NCBI RefSeq assembly: GCF_014196295.1
Contig: NZ_JACIDK010000008.1
Location: 1 to 64,000 of the forward strand
Origin: Phenylobacterium haematophilum
GTDB taxonomy: Bacteria > Pseudomonadota > Alphaproteobacteria > Caulobacterales > Caulobacteraceae
Direction of reading: 5' to 3'
Length of the DNA: 64,000 nt
In this document: one piece after another, positions 56,385 through 64,000 of the stretch
Numbering within the stretch: position 1 is the first letter of the stretch
Layout of the letters: each line of letters opens with the position of its first letter
Program-made: the position numbers and the translations under genes
Notes under the pieces: model-generated
Database searches by the model: none
What the model saw: only the letters and a program-made list of their open reading frames with translations
What the model was told of the DNA's origin: nothing

Positions 56385-57911
56385 TTATTGGCGGTGCAGG
56401 GTCTTGCCCATCTGCTGGGTCGGGAAGCGGCTCATGAAGGCCCGCTCGCTGGCGAACGGGTCGTCGGCCAGACGCGGCGGGACGTCGAACAGCATCATCG
56501 GGCGGGCCGTGAGGTCATAGGGCCGCCAGGCAGGGATGGCGGCGTTGTTCGGATCGCCGGCCCGCGCGAAGGCGATCCAGGTCTCCGACATCGCCTGGGC
56601 CAGGGCGCGGGTGTCGTCGCTCTGCGGCCCGGTCAGGTGCGGGGCGGCGGCGACGTTGTCGAACATGAACGGCAGGTCGAGGGTGTGCTGGCTGATGCGG
56701 CGGCCGTCTTCGGCCGGCGAGCGCCAGGTGAGCTGGTAGACGTAGGTCGGGGCCGCGCCGGCCTTGACCCGTTGTTCGGCCATCAGGGTCTGGTCGAGGA
56801 TGTAGCCGCGGGCCGAGGTGATCAGGAAGTAGAGCTCAGACGGCGAGGCGGCCGGGTTGCTGGTCAAGAACTCGGCGATCGCGGCCTCGACGTCGGCCTC
56901 GCCGACGTGGCGGACAAGCCGCTTGCGCAGCTCGGCCATGTCCAGCTCGAAGGCGCCGGGCTCGTAGCCAAGCTGGTTGGAGAGCTCGGTGCGGGTGGTC
57001 CCGACCATCATCGGCAGATGGTTCGAGATCGCGGGGGCCTGCGGCAGGAACGGATGGTCCTTGAACGCCAGGCCGTCGAGCACCGGCGAGAACCGCGAGC
57101 GGGTCTCGCGCATGACCTTGAGCTGGGCGACGCTGAGGGCGTCCGTCGGAACCTCCAGCAGCCGGGCGGCGTCGCCGGGGCTAAGGTCAAGGGCGGCGAG
57201 CAGGGCGTCCGTGAGCCGGGTCGCCTCCTCGGGCGCCTGGACGCGCAGGTGCGAGCCGCTCTGGACGATCCCGCGTTGGAAGAGGCCGCGGGCGTCCTCG
57301 CCGGCGTAGCAGAGGCTGACCTTCCGGCCGCCGCCGGACTGGCCGAAGATGGTGACGTTGGCCGGGTCGCCGCCGAACGCGGCGATGTTGTCGCGCACCC
57401 AGCGCAGCGCCGCGATCAGGTCGAGATAGCCGACATTGCCGGCCTGGGCGTAGGACTCGCCCAGGCGTTCCCCGAGATAGCAGTGGCCGAAGACGTTGAG
57501 CCGGTGGTTGAGGCTGACCACCACGACGTCGCCGCGCAGAGCGAGCCGGGTTCCGTCATAGACCCTCTGCGAGCCGGAACCGGCCTCGAAGCCGCCGCCG
57601 TGGAACCAGACCATGACCGGGCGGGCGGCGGCGTCGGCGGCGGGAGTGAAGATGTTGAGCCGCAGGCAGTCCTCGCTCATCGGTCCTTTGTCGGCCAGCG
57701 GGCTGCGCATCTGCGGGGACTGCGGCCCGAAGTCGAAGGCGTCCTGCACGCCGCTCCACGGCGAGACCGGCTGCGGCGGACGGAAGCGGCCCGCGCCGCC
57801 GGTGTCGGCGCCGTAGCGCAGGCCCTTGAAGACGCTGACGCCAGCCTTGCGCAGGCCGCGGACCTGGCCGTGGACGGTGGCGACGGGGACGGTGGGTTCG
57901 AGGTCGCTCAT
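56385..57911 (-). CDS. Type-B carboxylesterase, cytoplasmic
   Basis: A 508-residue COesterase-family enzyme related to its 54.8-56.4 kb neighbour (shared ISVFKG/VSVFKGxRYGAD and FRPPQPVxPWSGV segments), so the two probably arose by duplication. Triad: S192 (GQSGGG), E309 (TTRTELSN), H409 (SQHTLDLP). The oxyanion hole is HGGGFEAGS. No signal peptide. It lies between the Tat esterase and the MmgE/PrpD gene, 10 bp after the latter. Confidence 0.93.
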   Translation of the reverse strand: MSDLEPTVPVATVHGQVRGLRKAGVSVFKGLRYGADTGGAGRFRPPQPVSPWSGVQDAFDFGPQSPQMRSPLADKGPMSEDCLRLNIFTPAADAAARPVMVWFHGGGFEAGSGSQRVYDGTRLALRGDVVVVSLNHRLNVFGHCYLGERLGESYAQAGNVGYLDLIAALRWVRDNIAAFGGDPANVTIFGQSGGGRKVSLCYAGEDARGLFQRGIVQSGSHLRVQAPEEATRLTDALLAALDLSPGDAARLLEVPTDALSVAQLKVMRETRSRFSPVLDGLAFKDHPFLPQAPAISNHLPMMVGTTRTELSNQLGYEPGAFELDMAELRKRLVRHVGEADVEAAIAEFLTSNPAASPSELYFLITSARGYILDQTLMAEQRVKAGAAPTYVYQLTWRSPAEDGRRISQHTLDLPFMFDNVAAAPHLTGPQSDDTRALAQAMSETWIAFARAGDPNNAAIPAWRPYDLTARPMMLFDVPPRLADDPFASERAFMSRFPTQQMGKTLHRQ

Positions 57912-57921
57912 CGCGGTCTCC

Positions 57922-59310
57922 TCAGCGGGCGATCAGACGGACGAGCGCGCCGGCGTCTGGCAGGGTTTCGAGGTTGCGGACGGCCGCGATCACCGCGCTC
58001 GCGCGGGCCTGGCCGAGGGCCGGAGCCATCAGCTCGGCGGCCTTGGCCTCGACGTCGGCGGCGCTCATCGGGTGGGACGGGAAGCCGAGCACGTGCGGGA
58101 CGTAGCGTTCCAGCCGGCGGCCGTCGGCCAGAAGGACGGCGACGCGGGCGGACTCGGTGCGCGGCTGGCCGGGCGCGGCCTCCTGGGCCGGGTCGTGGCG
58201 GATCTCGACCTTGTCCATCAGGGTGCGGGCGGCGGCGTCCCCGCCCATCCGCTGCAGGCTCTGGGCGCCGACGAAGTCGAGCCGGCCGTCGAGCAGGATG
58301 ATGGCGGCGAGGTAGCGCAGGTTCAGCGCCGGCATGGCGGCGTCGCGGAACGCCTGCCAGCGGCCGGGCATCTCGATCTGCACCGAGGCGACCTCGGCGC
58401 CGGCGACCTCTTTTGTCAGGTCGAGCAGGGCCTCGACCGCCGGCTGGGTCGGGCCGCCGACCGGATAGCGCTTGAAGGCGGTGTGCGGCAGTTCGGAGCG
58501 CACGCCGAGGTCCTTGATCAGATAGGCGCGGTCGGCGTCGCCGCCGGCGAACAGGGGGCCGCGCATCCAGCCGCCGGGATGATCCAGCGCCTCGCGCACG
58601 CCGCGGAAGCCGGCGGCGGCCATCAGGGCGGCGTGCAACCCGTCGCGCGCGCCCATCCCAGCGAAAACGAAGGCCTTCTCAATATGCTCGACGTCGAGCA
58701 GCCACTGCCAGGAGCCGGAGGCCTGCTGGGCGCAGAAGGTGAAGACGTCGGCGATCATCGCCCTCGGCAGGCGCATCAGGACGGCGGCGGCGGTCGCCGC
58801 GCCGAACTGCGGGCCGATCCCGTGGTTGGCGATCCCGGCGCGCCGAAGGTTGTCGACGCCGAGCGCCTTGGGCATCCGTCCGGCGATCTCGTAGCCGGCG
58901 ATGACCGCGGCCAGCAGCTCGGCCCCGGTGGCGCCGCGGGTCTCGGCCACGGCGAGGGCGACGCTGAGCACGGCCGGGCCGGGCTGGACGAAGGCCGAGG
59001 GGATGAAGTCGTTGATCTCGGCGCCATGGCCGGTCATCGCGCTGGCGAAGGCGGCGTCGACGATCCCGGCGCGCAGTTCTGTCCCGAGGATGGTGGCGGC
59101 GTTGCGCTCGGCTCCGCCGCTCAGCGACAGGGCGTAGTCGCGGGCCAGCACCGCCGGCTCCAGGTCGCGGCAGGCGACGATCGAAGCCAGGGTGTCGAGG
59201 ATATGCAGACGGCCGAGTTCGCGGTCGGCGGCGCTGGCCGGGGTGGTCAGGGCGCCGGCGACATAGGCGGCGAGGGCGTCGCCGACCGGGATGAAGTCCT
59301 GGGTGCTCAT
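57922..59310 (-). CDS. MmgE/PrpD family protein
   Basis: A 462-residue member of the 2-methylcitrate dehydratase/iminodisuccinate epimerase/cis-aconitate decarboxylase superfamily. ILDTLASIVACRD, SAMTGHGAEINDF and ANHGIGPQFGAATAAAVLMRL fit the helical domain; HTAFKRYPVGGPTQPAVEALLDL fits the substrate-binding lid. Its presence suggests that ester hydrolysis yields a tricarboxylate-like or hydroxy-acid product that this enzyme dehydrates or isomerises (inference). ATG at 59310 overlaps the iclR stop by 4 nt; the longer frame is shadow. Confidence 0.9.
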   Translation of the reverse strand: MSTQDFIPVGDALAAYVAGALTTPASAADRELGRLHILDTLASIVACRDLEPAVLARDYALSLSGGAERNAATILGTELRAGIVDAAFASAMTGHGAEINDFIPSAFVQPGPAVLSVALAVAETRGATGAELLAAVIAGYEIAGRMPKALGVDNLRRAGIANHGIGPQFGAATAAAVLMRLPRAMIADVFTFCAQQASGSWQWLLDVEHIEKAFVFAGMGARDGLHAALMAAAGFRGVREALDHPGGWMRGPLFAGGDADRAYLIKDLGVRSELPHTAFKRYPVGGPTQPAVEALLDLTKEVAGAEVASVQIEMPGRWQAFRDAAMPALNLRYLAAIILLDGRLDFVGAQSLQRMGGDAAARTLMDKVEIRHDPAQEAAPGQPRTESARVAVLLADGRRLERYVPHVLGFPSHPMSAADVEAKAAELMAPALGQARASAVIAAVRNLETLPDAGALVRLIAR

Positions 59311-60026
59311 GTCTGGTCGAGGGCCTCGGTCATGCGGGCGCGGGTCTCGAGCAGGGCCTCGACGAACGCCTCGCGCTTGCGGGCGGTCAGACGGTCGGTG
59401 GGCGCGGAAATCGACAGGGCCGCGGAAGGGGGTGCGCCTCCGGCTGCAACCGCGGCGCCGATGCTCGTGACGCCGGGGCTGTAGCCGGAGAGCGCGTAGC
59501 CCCGCTGACGGACCTGCGAGAGTTCCGTCATCAGTGCGGGGACATCGAGATCGCGGACCGCGGCGAGGCGGTCCGCGATGGAACGGGCGTCGGGCCGGAA
59601 GGCGAGCATGGCCTTGCCGCTGGCGGTCAGCGGCGCCGGCGCACGCGACCCGACGCGGGTGTGAAAACGCACCGGCCGGGCGGCGACGATCTTCTCGAGA
59701 TAGAGCACGTCGTCGCCCGACAGGATGGTCAGGCTGACGGTCTCGGACGTGGCCCGGTGCAGGGCCTGCAGATAACCGGAGGCGACCTGATAGATCGGCA
59801 TGGCTGACACCACGCCGGCGCCGAGCTCCCAGGCGCGCAGGGTGGGGCCGTAGCGGCCGCTGTCGTCCTGACGCGCGTGGCCGAGCGCGCAGAGGGTGCC
59901 GAGGATGCGGTGGACGGTGCTCTTCTGCAGGCCGGTGGCGGCCGCGACGTCGGACAGGCGGATCGGCTGGCGGGCGCGGGCCAGGCACTCCAGGATTTCG
60001 AAACTGCGCGTAACCGCCCGGTCCAT
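59307..60026 (-). CDS. IclR-family transcriptional regulator
   Basis: A 239-residue regulator. The winged helix is RSFEILECLARARQPIRLSDVAAATGLQKSTVHRILGTL, followed by the IclR effector domain (ASGYLQALHRATSETVSLTI ... SAALSISAPTDRLT). First gene of the leftward esterase operon and translationally coupled to MmgE/PrpD. The ATG at 60026 is chosen; a further in-frame start at 60083 would run into the operator sites. It resembles the second IclR gene at 63.3 kb in arrangement. Confidence 0.92.
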   Translation of the reverse strand: MDRAVTRSFEILECLARARQPIRLSDVAAATGLQKSTVHRILGTLCALGHARQDDSGRYGPTLRAWELGAGVVSAMPIYQVASGYLQALHRATSETVSLTILSGDDVLYLEKIVAARPVRFHTRVGSRAPAPLTASGKAMLAFRPDARSIADRLAAVRDLDVPALMTELSQVRQRGYALSGYSPGVTSIGAAVAAGGAPPSAALSISAPTDRLTARKREAFVEALLETRARMTEALDQT

Positions 60027-60075
60027 CGTCGCCGCCGCCCTCGTGGTGCGCCAGCTATGCCACAGATATTCGCGT

Positions 60076-60113
60076 TGTTCCAATATATGAAATGATGTTC
60101 CGTTGCGCGGAAC
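60076..60113. promoter_or_regulatory. IclR-type operator pair upstream of the esterase operon
   Basis: Two sites with centres 20 bp apart. Site 1 (60076-60094) is TGTTCCAATATATGAAATG, matching the site at 63252 at 15 of 19 positions. Site 2 (60097-60113) is GTTCCG-TTGCG-CGGAAC, a perfect palindrome. They lie 50-87 bp upstream of the chosen iclR ATG, so they probably control iclR-mmgE-esterases. Confidence 0.7.
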
Positions 60114-60130
60114 TTTTCGCGCAAAAGGAA

Positions 60131-60154
60131 GGCCGCCCCGGGGTCGGGGCGGCC
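60131..60154 (-). terminator. Rho-independent terminator of the TonB receptor gene
   Basis: Perfect 10-bp stem GGCCGCCCCG (60131-60140) and CGGGGCGGCC (60145-60154) with a 4-nt loop, 29 bp past the receptor stop. On the minus strand it runs into TTCCTTTT. It would separate the receptor transcript from the iclR operon. Confidence 0.8.
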
Positions 60155-60182
60155 ATAGGAGGGTGGGAAGGAAACGTCTCCG

Positions 60183-63155
60183 TCAGAAGCGTTTGGTCAC
60201 GCCCAGCTTGAAGGTGCGGCCGAGCGGATTGGCGGTCGCCGGATCGTAGCTGAGGTCGCGGCGGGCGAACGGCGGATCGGCGTCCAGCAGGTTGCCGACC
60301 GTCAGGGTGGCGGTGGTGTCCCAGGGCAGCAGCACCCGGTAGGCGGCGTCCAGCGTGACGAAGGCGTCGAGCTTGGCGCCCTGGGGCAGGATGTAGCCGA
60401 ACACCGCGCCGTTCAGGCCGAAGATGTTGGTGCCTCCGAACCGCCCGTCGCGCACGTCGGCCATGCTGTCGATGTAGCGCAGGGTGAGGCGCAGGTTGTG
60501 CACGTCGCGGGCGTACTCGGCGTAGAGGTTGGCGCGGAGCTTGGGGAACGAGGTCCCGCCCGCGGTGCCGCCGTGGGTGCCGGCCAGCTCCTGGCCCGCC
60601 TCGACCTGGATGCCTTCGATGAAGGCCGGGCCGGTGTCGTACTTCAGCAGGTACGAGCCATCGAGGCCGAAGTTCATCGCCCCGCCCCAGACGCCGTCGG
60701 CGCGGAAGGTCGCCGAGAAGTCGACGCCGGAGGTCTTGGTCCCCGTGCCGTTGATGGTGTTGAGCCGCACCCGCTGGATGGTCCCGGGCGCGCAGACGCC
60801 GCCCTGGAACACGAAGCGGGCGACGAGCGGCGCCAGGGCCGGGTTGGCGCAGCCGTTCGGCAGGGTGGTCGAGGATCCGTTCGGGAACACGGTCGAGAGC
60901 AGGCCCGCGCCGGACTCCGCCTCGATGGTGTCCTGGAAGTCGAACGACCAGTAGTCGACCGTCGCCTTGAAGGCCCCGAAGTCGACGATGGCGCCGATGT
61001 TCAGGGTGTCGGCGGTCTCGGGCTTCAGGTTCGGGTTGCCGGTGGTGTCGAAGGCGCGGTAGCCGCTGGTCTGGGTGATGAAGGCCTGGGTGGTGTTGGC
61101 GTCCGGCACCAGGTTGAGGTCGGTCGGGGCGCGGAAGGTGGTCCCGGCCGAAGCGCGGAACGCCAGCCAGTCGGTCGCCTGCCAGCGGACCGCCAGCTTG
61201 GGATTGGTGGTGGCGCCGACAGCTCCGCCGTAGTCCTCGTGGCGAACGGCGAGCTGGAACGAGAGCGCGTCGGTGAGCGGGACCTGGGCTTCGGCGAACA
61301 CCGCCCAGACGTCGCTGCCGAGATCCTGCTGCGACAGCGGGCCGAGGAAGCCGAACACGCCGTTGCCGCGGCCGGTCGTGCAGGTGGTGACGTTCTCCTC
61401 GGGGCAGGGGTTCAGGGCGATGTTGTTGATGTCGTTCACGTCGCGGCTGAAGGTGTTGTCGCGGTACTGGGCGCCGGCCGCCCAGCCGATCGGGCCGCCG
61501 CCGAAGTCGAGGTTCGACTGGCCGTTGATCACCGCGTCGACGACGGTGAGCGTGGTCTCGGACTGATAGCCGTAGGGCTGGAACAGCCATTGGCCGATGG
61601 CGCGGCTGTTGGCGTTGGCGGCGGCCGAGCCGGCGACGTAGTTCGGATTGGTCTCGCCCGAGCCGGCGTTGGCCGCGATCCCCGTCGAGAACGGGTTGTA
61701 GTAAAGGCAGGCGCCGACGCCCGCGACGCCGCCCTGGACGCCCGGCGTCACTGGATCGGTGTCGCAGCCGGGGCCGCCGAGGCCGTTGAGCGCGTAGTAG
61801 AGCCGCGCGACGGGGATGTCGTAGGTGACGATGTCGCTGCGGTTGATCATGTGGGTGACGGCGACGTCCCAGCCGATCCCGTTGTCGAACTCGCCATTGA
61901 GCCCGGCCGAGACGCGGAAGCCTTCGAAGAACCGCTGGTCGGGCTTGGAGCCGCCGGTCAGGGGGTTGCCGCCGACGCCGTAGGGACGCCAGAGCAGGAT
62001 GTTGGCGGCGGTGAAGCCGGCGGCGTTGACGGCGGCCTGCTGGGCGGCGGTCAGCTGCGGCAGCAGGCTGCCCGGCAGGCAGAGGGCCGTCCCGGCCGTG
62101 CCGCAAAGGCCCGGATTGGTCCGCGGGATGATGAACGAGCCGCTGGCCGCGCCGGGGCCGAACGCCTGGGTCGGGCCGTAGGAGGGCGAGGTGCCTTCAT
62201 GCGGCACGTCGTGAGCGGCGTAGAGCGCCTCGGCGTGGAAGCTGGTCTTGTCGGTCAGGTCCCAGTTGAACTGGCCGTAGATCTGATAGTGCTCTTCTTC
62301 CTCGACCAGGTTGTTGAAGCGGCCGAACTGGAAGTAGCAGCTCTGGGCGCCGGCGGAGGAGGTGACGATGGTGTTGCCCAGCGCCGTGCAGCCCGGGTCG
62401 ATGAATCGGGTCGTGCCGGAGACATAGGTCCCGGGATTGCCGAAGCCCGACCAGCTGCCGTTCGGGTTCTCCAGGTAGCTGTTGACCGCCCAGTCCCGCT
62501 CCAGCGTGTCGAGTTCGGAGCGGTGGCGGTAGCCGACCGAGATCAGCGCGTCGCCGCGGTCGCCGACCCAGCCGTAGTTGGCGCTGAGCGTGTAGTCGCC
62601 GTCCGAGCCGTCGATGAAGGTGTAGCCGGCGTTGACCTCCAGCCCGTTCAGGTCGCTGCGGGTGATGAAGTTGACCACCCCGCCGATGGCGTCCGAGCCG
62701 TAGGTGGCGGCCGCGCCGTCCTTGAGCACCTCGATGCGGCCGATGGCGGCGGTGGGCAGCAGGTTGGTGTCGACCCCCGAACCGCCCGGCGAGCTGGTCA
62801 GGCGGCGGCCGTTGAGCAGCACCAGGGTGCGGACCGCGCCGAGGCCCCTCAGGTTCACGTTGCCCGAGCCGGTGGTGGCCTGGCTGGCGAATTGGTTGGT
62901 CTCGCCAAGCACGCTCTGCACGCCGGGAATCGCCTTGATCACGTCGACCATCGCCGGCGCGCCCTGCTTCTGGAGGTCCTGGGCCGACAGCACGTCGACG
63001 GGCAGGGCGGCGTCTTCCGGAGTGCCGCGGATGAAGGAGCCGGTGACGATGACCTCGGCGACTTCGCCGGGCTTGTCCTGCGCGTGGGTTGTGGTCGCGA
63101 GCCCGAGCATGATCGCCAGGGCCGAGACGCCGCAAAGGCGTTCGGTCTTCAACAT
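60183..63155 (-). CDS. TonB-dependent outer-membrane receptor
   Basis: A 990-residue receptor. Signal peptide MLKTERLCGVSALAIMLGLA ... THA is followed by a TonB-box-like EVAEVIVTGS. The plug domain has LPVDVLSAQDLQKQG, GSGNVNLRGLG and RTLVLLNGRRL. The ~800-residue barrel ends in a terminal aromatic (TFKLGVTKRF). The size fits the large receptors used by Caulobacterales for complex organics, not only siderophores. It is divergent from the second iclR gene and shares its operator region, so the ligand is probably the ester substrate handled by the neighbouring hydrolases. Confidence 0.93.
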   Translation of the reverse strand: MLKTERLCGVSALAIMLGLATTTHAQDKPGEVAEVIVTGSFIRGTPEDAALPVDVLSAQDLQKQGAPAMVDVIKAIPGVQSVLGETNQFASQATTGSGNVNLRGLGAVRTLVLLNGRRLTSSPGGSGVDTNLLPTAAIGRIEVLKDGAAATYGSDAIGGVVNFITRSDLNGLEVNAGYTFIDGSDGDYTLSANYGWVGDRGDALISVGYRHRSELDTLERDWAVNSYLENPNGSWSGFGNPGTYVSGTTRFIDPGCTALGNTIVTSSAGAQSCYFQFGRFNNLVEEEEHYQIYGQFNWDLTDKTSFHAEALYAAHDVPHEGTSPSYGPTQAFGPGAASGSFIIPRTNPGLCGTAGTALCLPGSLLPQLTAAQQAAVNAAGFTAANILLWRPYGVGGNPLTGGSKPDQRFFEGFRVSAGLNGEFDNGIGWDVAVTHMINRSDIVTYDIPVARLYYALNGLGGPGCDTDPVTPGVQGGVAGVGACLYYNPFSTGIAANAGSGETNPNYVAGSAAANANSRAIGQWLFQPYGYQSETTLTVVDAVINGQSNLDFGGGPIGWAAGAQYRDNTFSRDVNDINNIALNPCPEENVTTCTTGRGNGVFGFLGPLSQQDLGSDVWAVFAEAQVPLTDALSFQLAVRHEDYGGAVGATTNPKLAVRWQATDWLAFRASAGTTFRAPTDLNLVPDANTTQAFITQTSGYRAFDTTGNPNLKPETADTLNIGAIVDFGAFKATVDYWSFDFQDTIEAESGAGLLSTVFPNGSSTTLPNGCANPALAPLVARFVFQGGVCAPGTIQRVRLNTINGTGTKTSGVDFSATFRADGVWGGAMNFGLDGSYLLKYDTGPAFIEGIQVEAGQELAGTHGGTAGGTSFPKLRANLYAEYARDVHNLRLTLRYIDSMADVRDGRFGGTNIFGLNGAVFGYILPQGAKLDAFVTLDAAYRVLLPWDTTATLTVGNLLDADPPFARRDLSYDPATANPLGRTFKLGVTKRF

Positions 63156-63251
63156 GGTGCCCCCTAATGCATTGGCCGACCGTCATTCGGTGACGGAAGT
63201 TATGCCGCAGGATAGGCAGCGATCAGATCGAGCGTCTACATAATAGATCAA

Positions 63252-63294
63252 TGTTCCATTATATGGAACAAAAGGGCGTTTCATTATTTGGAAC
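63252..63294. promoter_or_regulatory. IclR-type operator pair between the TonB receptor and iclR genes
   Basis: Site 1 (63252-63270) is the perfect palindrome TGTTCCAT-TAT-ATGGAACA. Site 2 (63278-63294) is GTTTCATTATTTGGAAC, one mismatch from symmetry. Centres are 25 bp apart. They lie between divergent promoters, 97-139 bp from the receptor start and 34-76 bp from iclR, and share the GTTCCA...TGGAAC core with the 60.1-kb sites. Confidence 0.75.
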
Positions 63295-63327
63295 GGATCA
63301 GCTAGGCTGCGCCGTCGGAGGGGCTCG

Positions 63328-64000
63328 ATGGACACCACGGTCGCGAAGGGCTTTGCGGTCCTGGAAGTCTTGGCGCGCGCCAAAAGGCCCATGCGGCTGA
63401 GCGCGCTGACCGAGGCGCTGGGGCTGCAGAAATCGAATGTCCATCGGCTGCTGAGCACGCTGATCGAGCTCGGCTATGTCGAGAAGGACGCCGAGACTTC
63501 GCGCTATTTCGCGTCGCTGAAGGCGTGGGAGCTGGGCGTGGCGATCATCTCGACCAACAGCCTGCGCCGCACGGTCTCGCCCTATCTCCAGAAGCTGCAC
63601 CAGCAGACGCAGGACACCGTTCTGCTGGCCGCGCCGGTCGGGCATGAAGTGCTGTTCCTCGACCGCGTCGCGCCGGCGAGGGCGCTGCGCTACACGCCGA
63701 TGAACGGCACGCGCGCGCCGATGACGCTGACCGCCGCCGGCCGCGTGTTCCTCAGCGCGATGAGCGATCCGGCGCCGGCGATCGCCAAGGGGCTGGCCGA
63801 GCATCCGGCGGACCGCGACTTCAGTCCCGAAAGCGTGCTCGCGGAGCTGGCTGAAGTGCGCGCCAGCGGCCTGGCGGTGCTGGACGGCGGACTATTGCCA
63901 GGCTCGCGGTCGGTCTCGGCGCCGATCGAAGGGCCGGATGGGGCGCCGGTGGGGGCGATCTCGGTCTCGGCCATGGAGGGGCGCATGAGCGGCGCGCACT
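63328..64000 (+). CDS. IclR-family transcriptional regulator, cut by window edge
   Basis: 224 codons are visible from ATG at 63328 (GGAGGGG upstream) to the end of the window without a stop. The helix-turn-helix is KGFAVLEVLARAKRPMRLSALTEALGLQKSNVHRLLSTL. The effector domain has LRRTVSPYLQKLHQQTQDTVLLAAPVG and APIEGPDGAPVGAISVSAMEG. Probably only ~25 residues are missing. It is divergent from the TonB receptor and likely controls it through the palindromes at 63252-63294. Confidence 0.92.
   Translation, partial: MDTTVAKGFAVLEVLARAKRPMRLSALTEALGLQKSNVHRLLSTLIELGYVEKDAETSRYFASLKAWELGVAIISTNSLRRTVSPYLQKLHQQTQDTVLLAAPVGHEVLFLDRVAPARALRYTPMNGTRAPMTLTAAGRVFLSAMSDPAPAIAKGLAEHPADRDFSPESVLAELAEVRASGLAVLDGGLLPGSRSVSAPIEGPDGAPVGAISVSAMEGRMSGAH

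Noticed and set aside
55007..59484. Long plus-strand open frames opposite the esterases and MmgE/PrpD
   Set aside because: They lack family motifs and ribosome sites, and they oppose genes with complete catalytic motifs.
60498..63167. 889-codon open frame opposite the TonB receptor
   Set aside because: Its translation is low-complexity and mirrors the receptor codons. Long antisense frames are expected in DNA this GC-rich.

Overview
The window is GC-rich, densely coding DNA from an alphaproteobacterium, most likely in the Caulobacterales (Phenylobacterium or Caulobacter). The evidence is a TipN-like polar coiled-coil protein, a sigma-54-type flagellin promoter, HWE-type histidine kinase architecture, a large TonB-dependent receptor, and complete histidine and tyrosine/homogentisate catabolic clusters. 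The genus is an inference. No rRNA, tRNA, CRISPR array or insertion sequence was recognised.

Layout. 0-5 kb: a DUF389/OmpA-like membrane protein and sulfate activation (cysD-cysNC). 4.7-6.8 kb: alkylation repair (Ada-AlkA fusion plus Ogt) behind a repeated operator-like motif. 6.9-11.7 kb: a small exported protein, tipN, an enolase-superfamily epimerase, DUF4112 and VOC proteins. 11.8-16.5 kb: methylmalonyl-CoA mutase (two subunits) and a divergent nitronate monooxygenase. 16.5-17.6 kb: a lone flagellin gene with a sigma-54 promoter and possible FlbD enhancer sites. 17.8-22.9 kb: a dicarboxylate symporter, HWE kinase, OsmC protein and a MarR-controlled MFS exporter. 23.0-25.7 kb: a small accessory patch with a frameshifted S24-type repressor-like gene, a perfect AT-rich palindrome and a phage-like lysis remnant (coiled-coil/TM protein, overlapping Rz/Rz1-like spanins). 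25.8-28.2 kb: an M1 peptidase and an FKBP isomerase.

28.2-36.1 kb is a complete five-step hut system. hutI-hutH-hutG-hutU-hutD run leftwards with every junction overlapping by 1 or 4 nt. hutF-hutC run rightwards from the same intergenic region, where a perfect HutC-type palindrome lies. Next come a photolyase, a decayed FABP/nitrobindin-like pseudogene, a GFA protein, an O-methyltransferase, an ArsR-SRPBCC-membrane-DUF1801 operon and a decayed alpha/beta-hydrolase remnant. 42.0-48.0 kb carries tyrosine degradation: a divergent Lrp regulator, aromatic aminotransferase, HPPD, HmgA, FahA and a Rieske protein. Then metY, a lipoprotein, threonine aldolase, an AAA ATPase and an asparaginase.

54-64 kb is the most interesting accessory locus. 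It holds three alpha/beta-hydrolase-fold esterases/hydrolases (one with a premature stop), an MmgE/PrpD protein, two IclR regulators and a TonB receptor. Both control regions carry GTTCCA-type palindromes of the same family. I read it as a regulated uptake-and-hydrolysis system for an unidentified ester substrate. Three genes in the window (FABP-like, hydrolase remnant, S24-like) are visibly decayed, and a fourth has lost its last residues to a stop codon.
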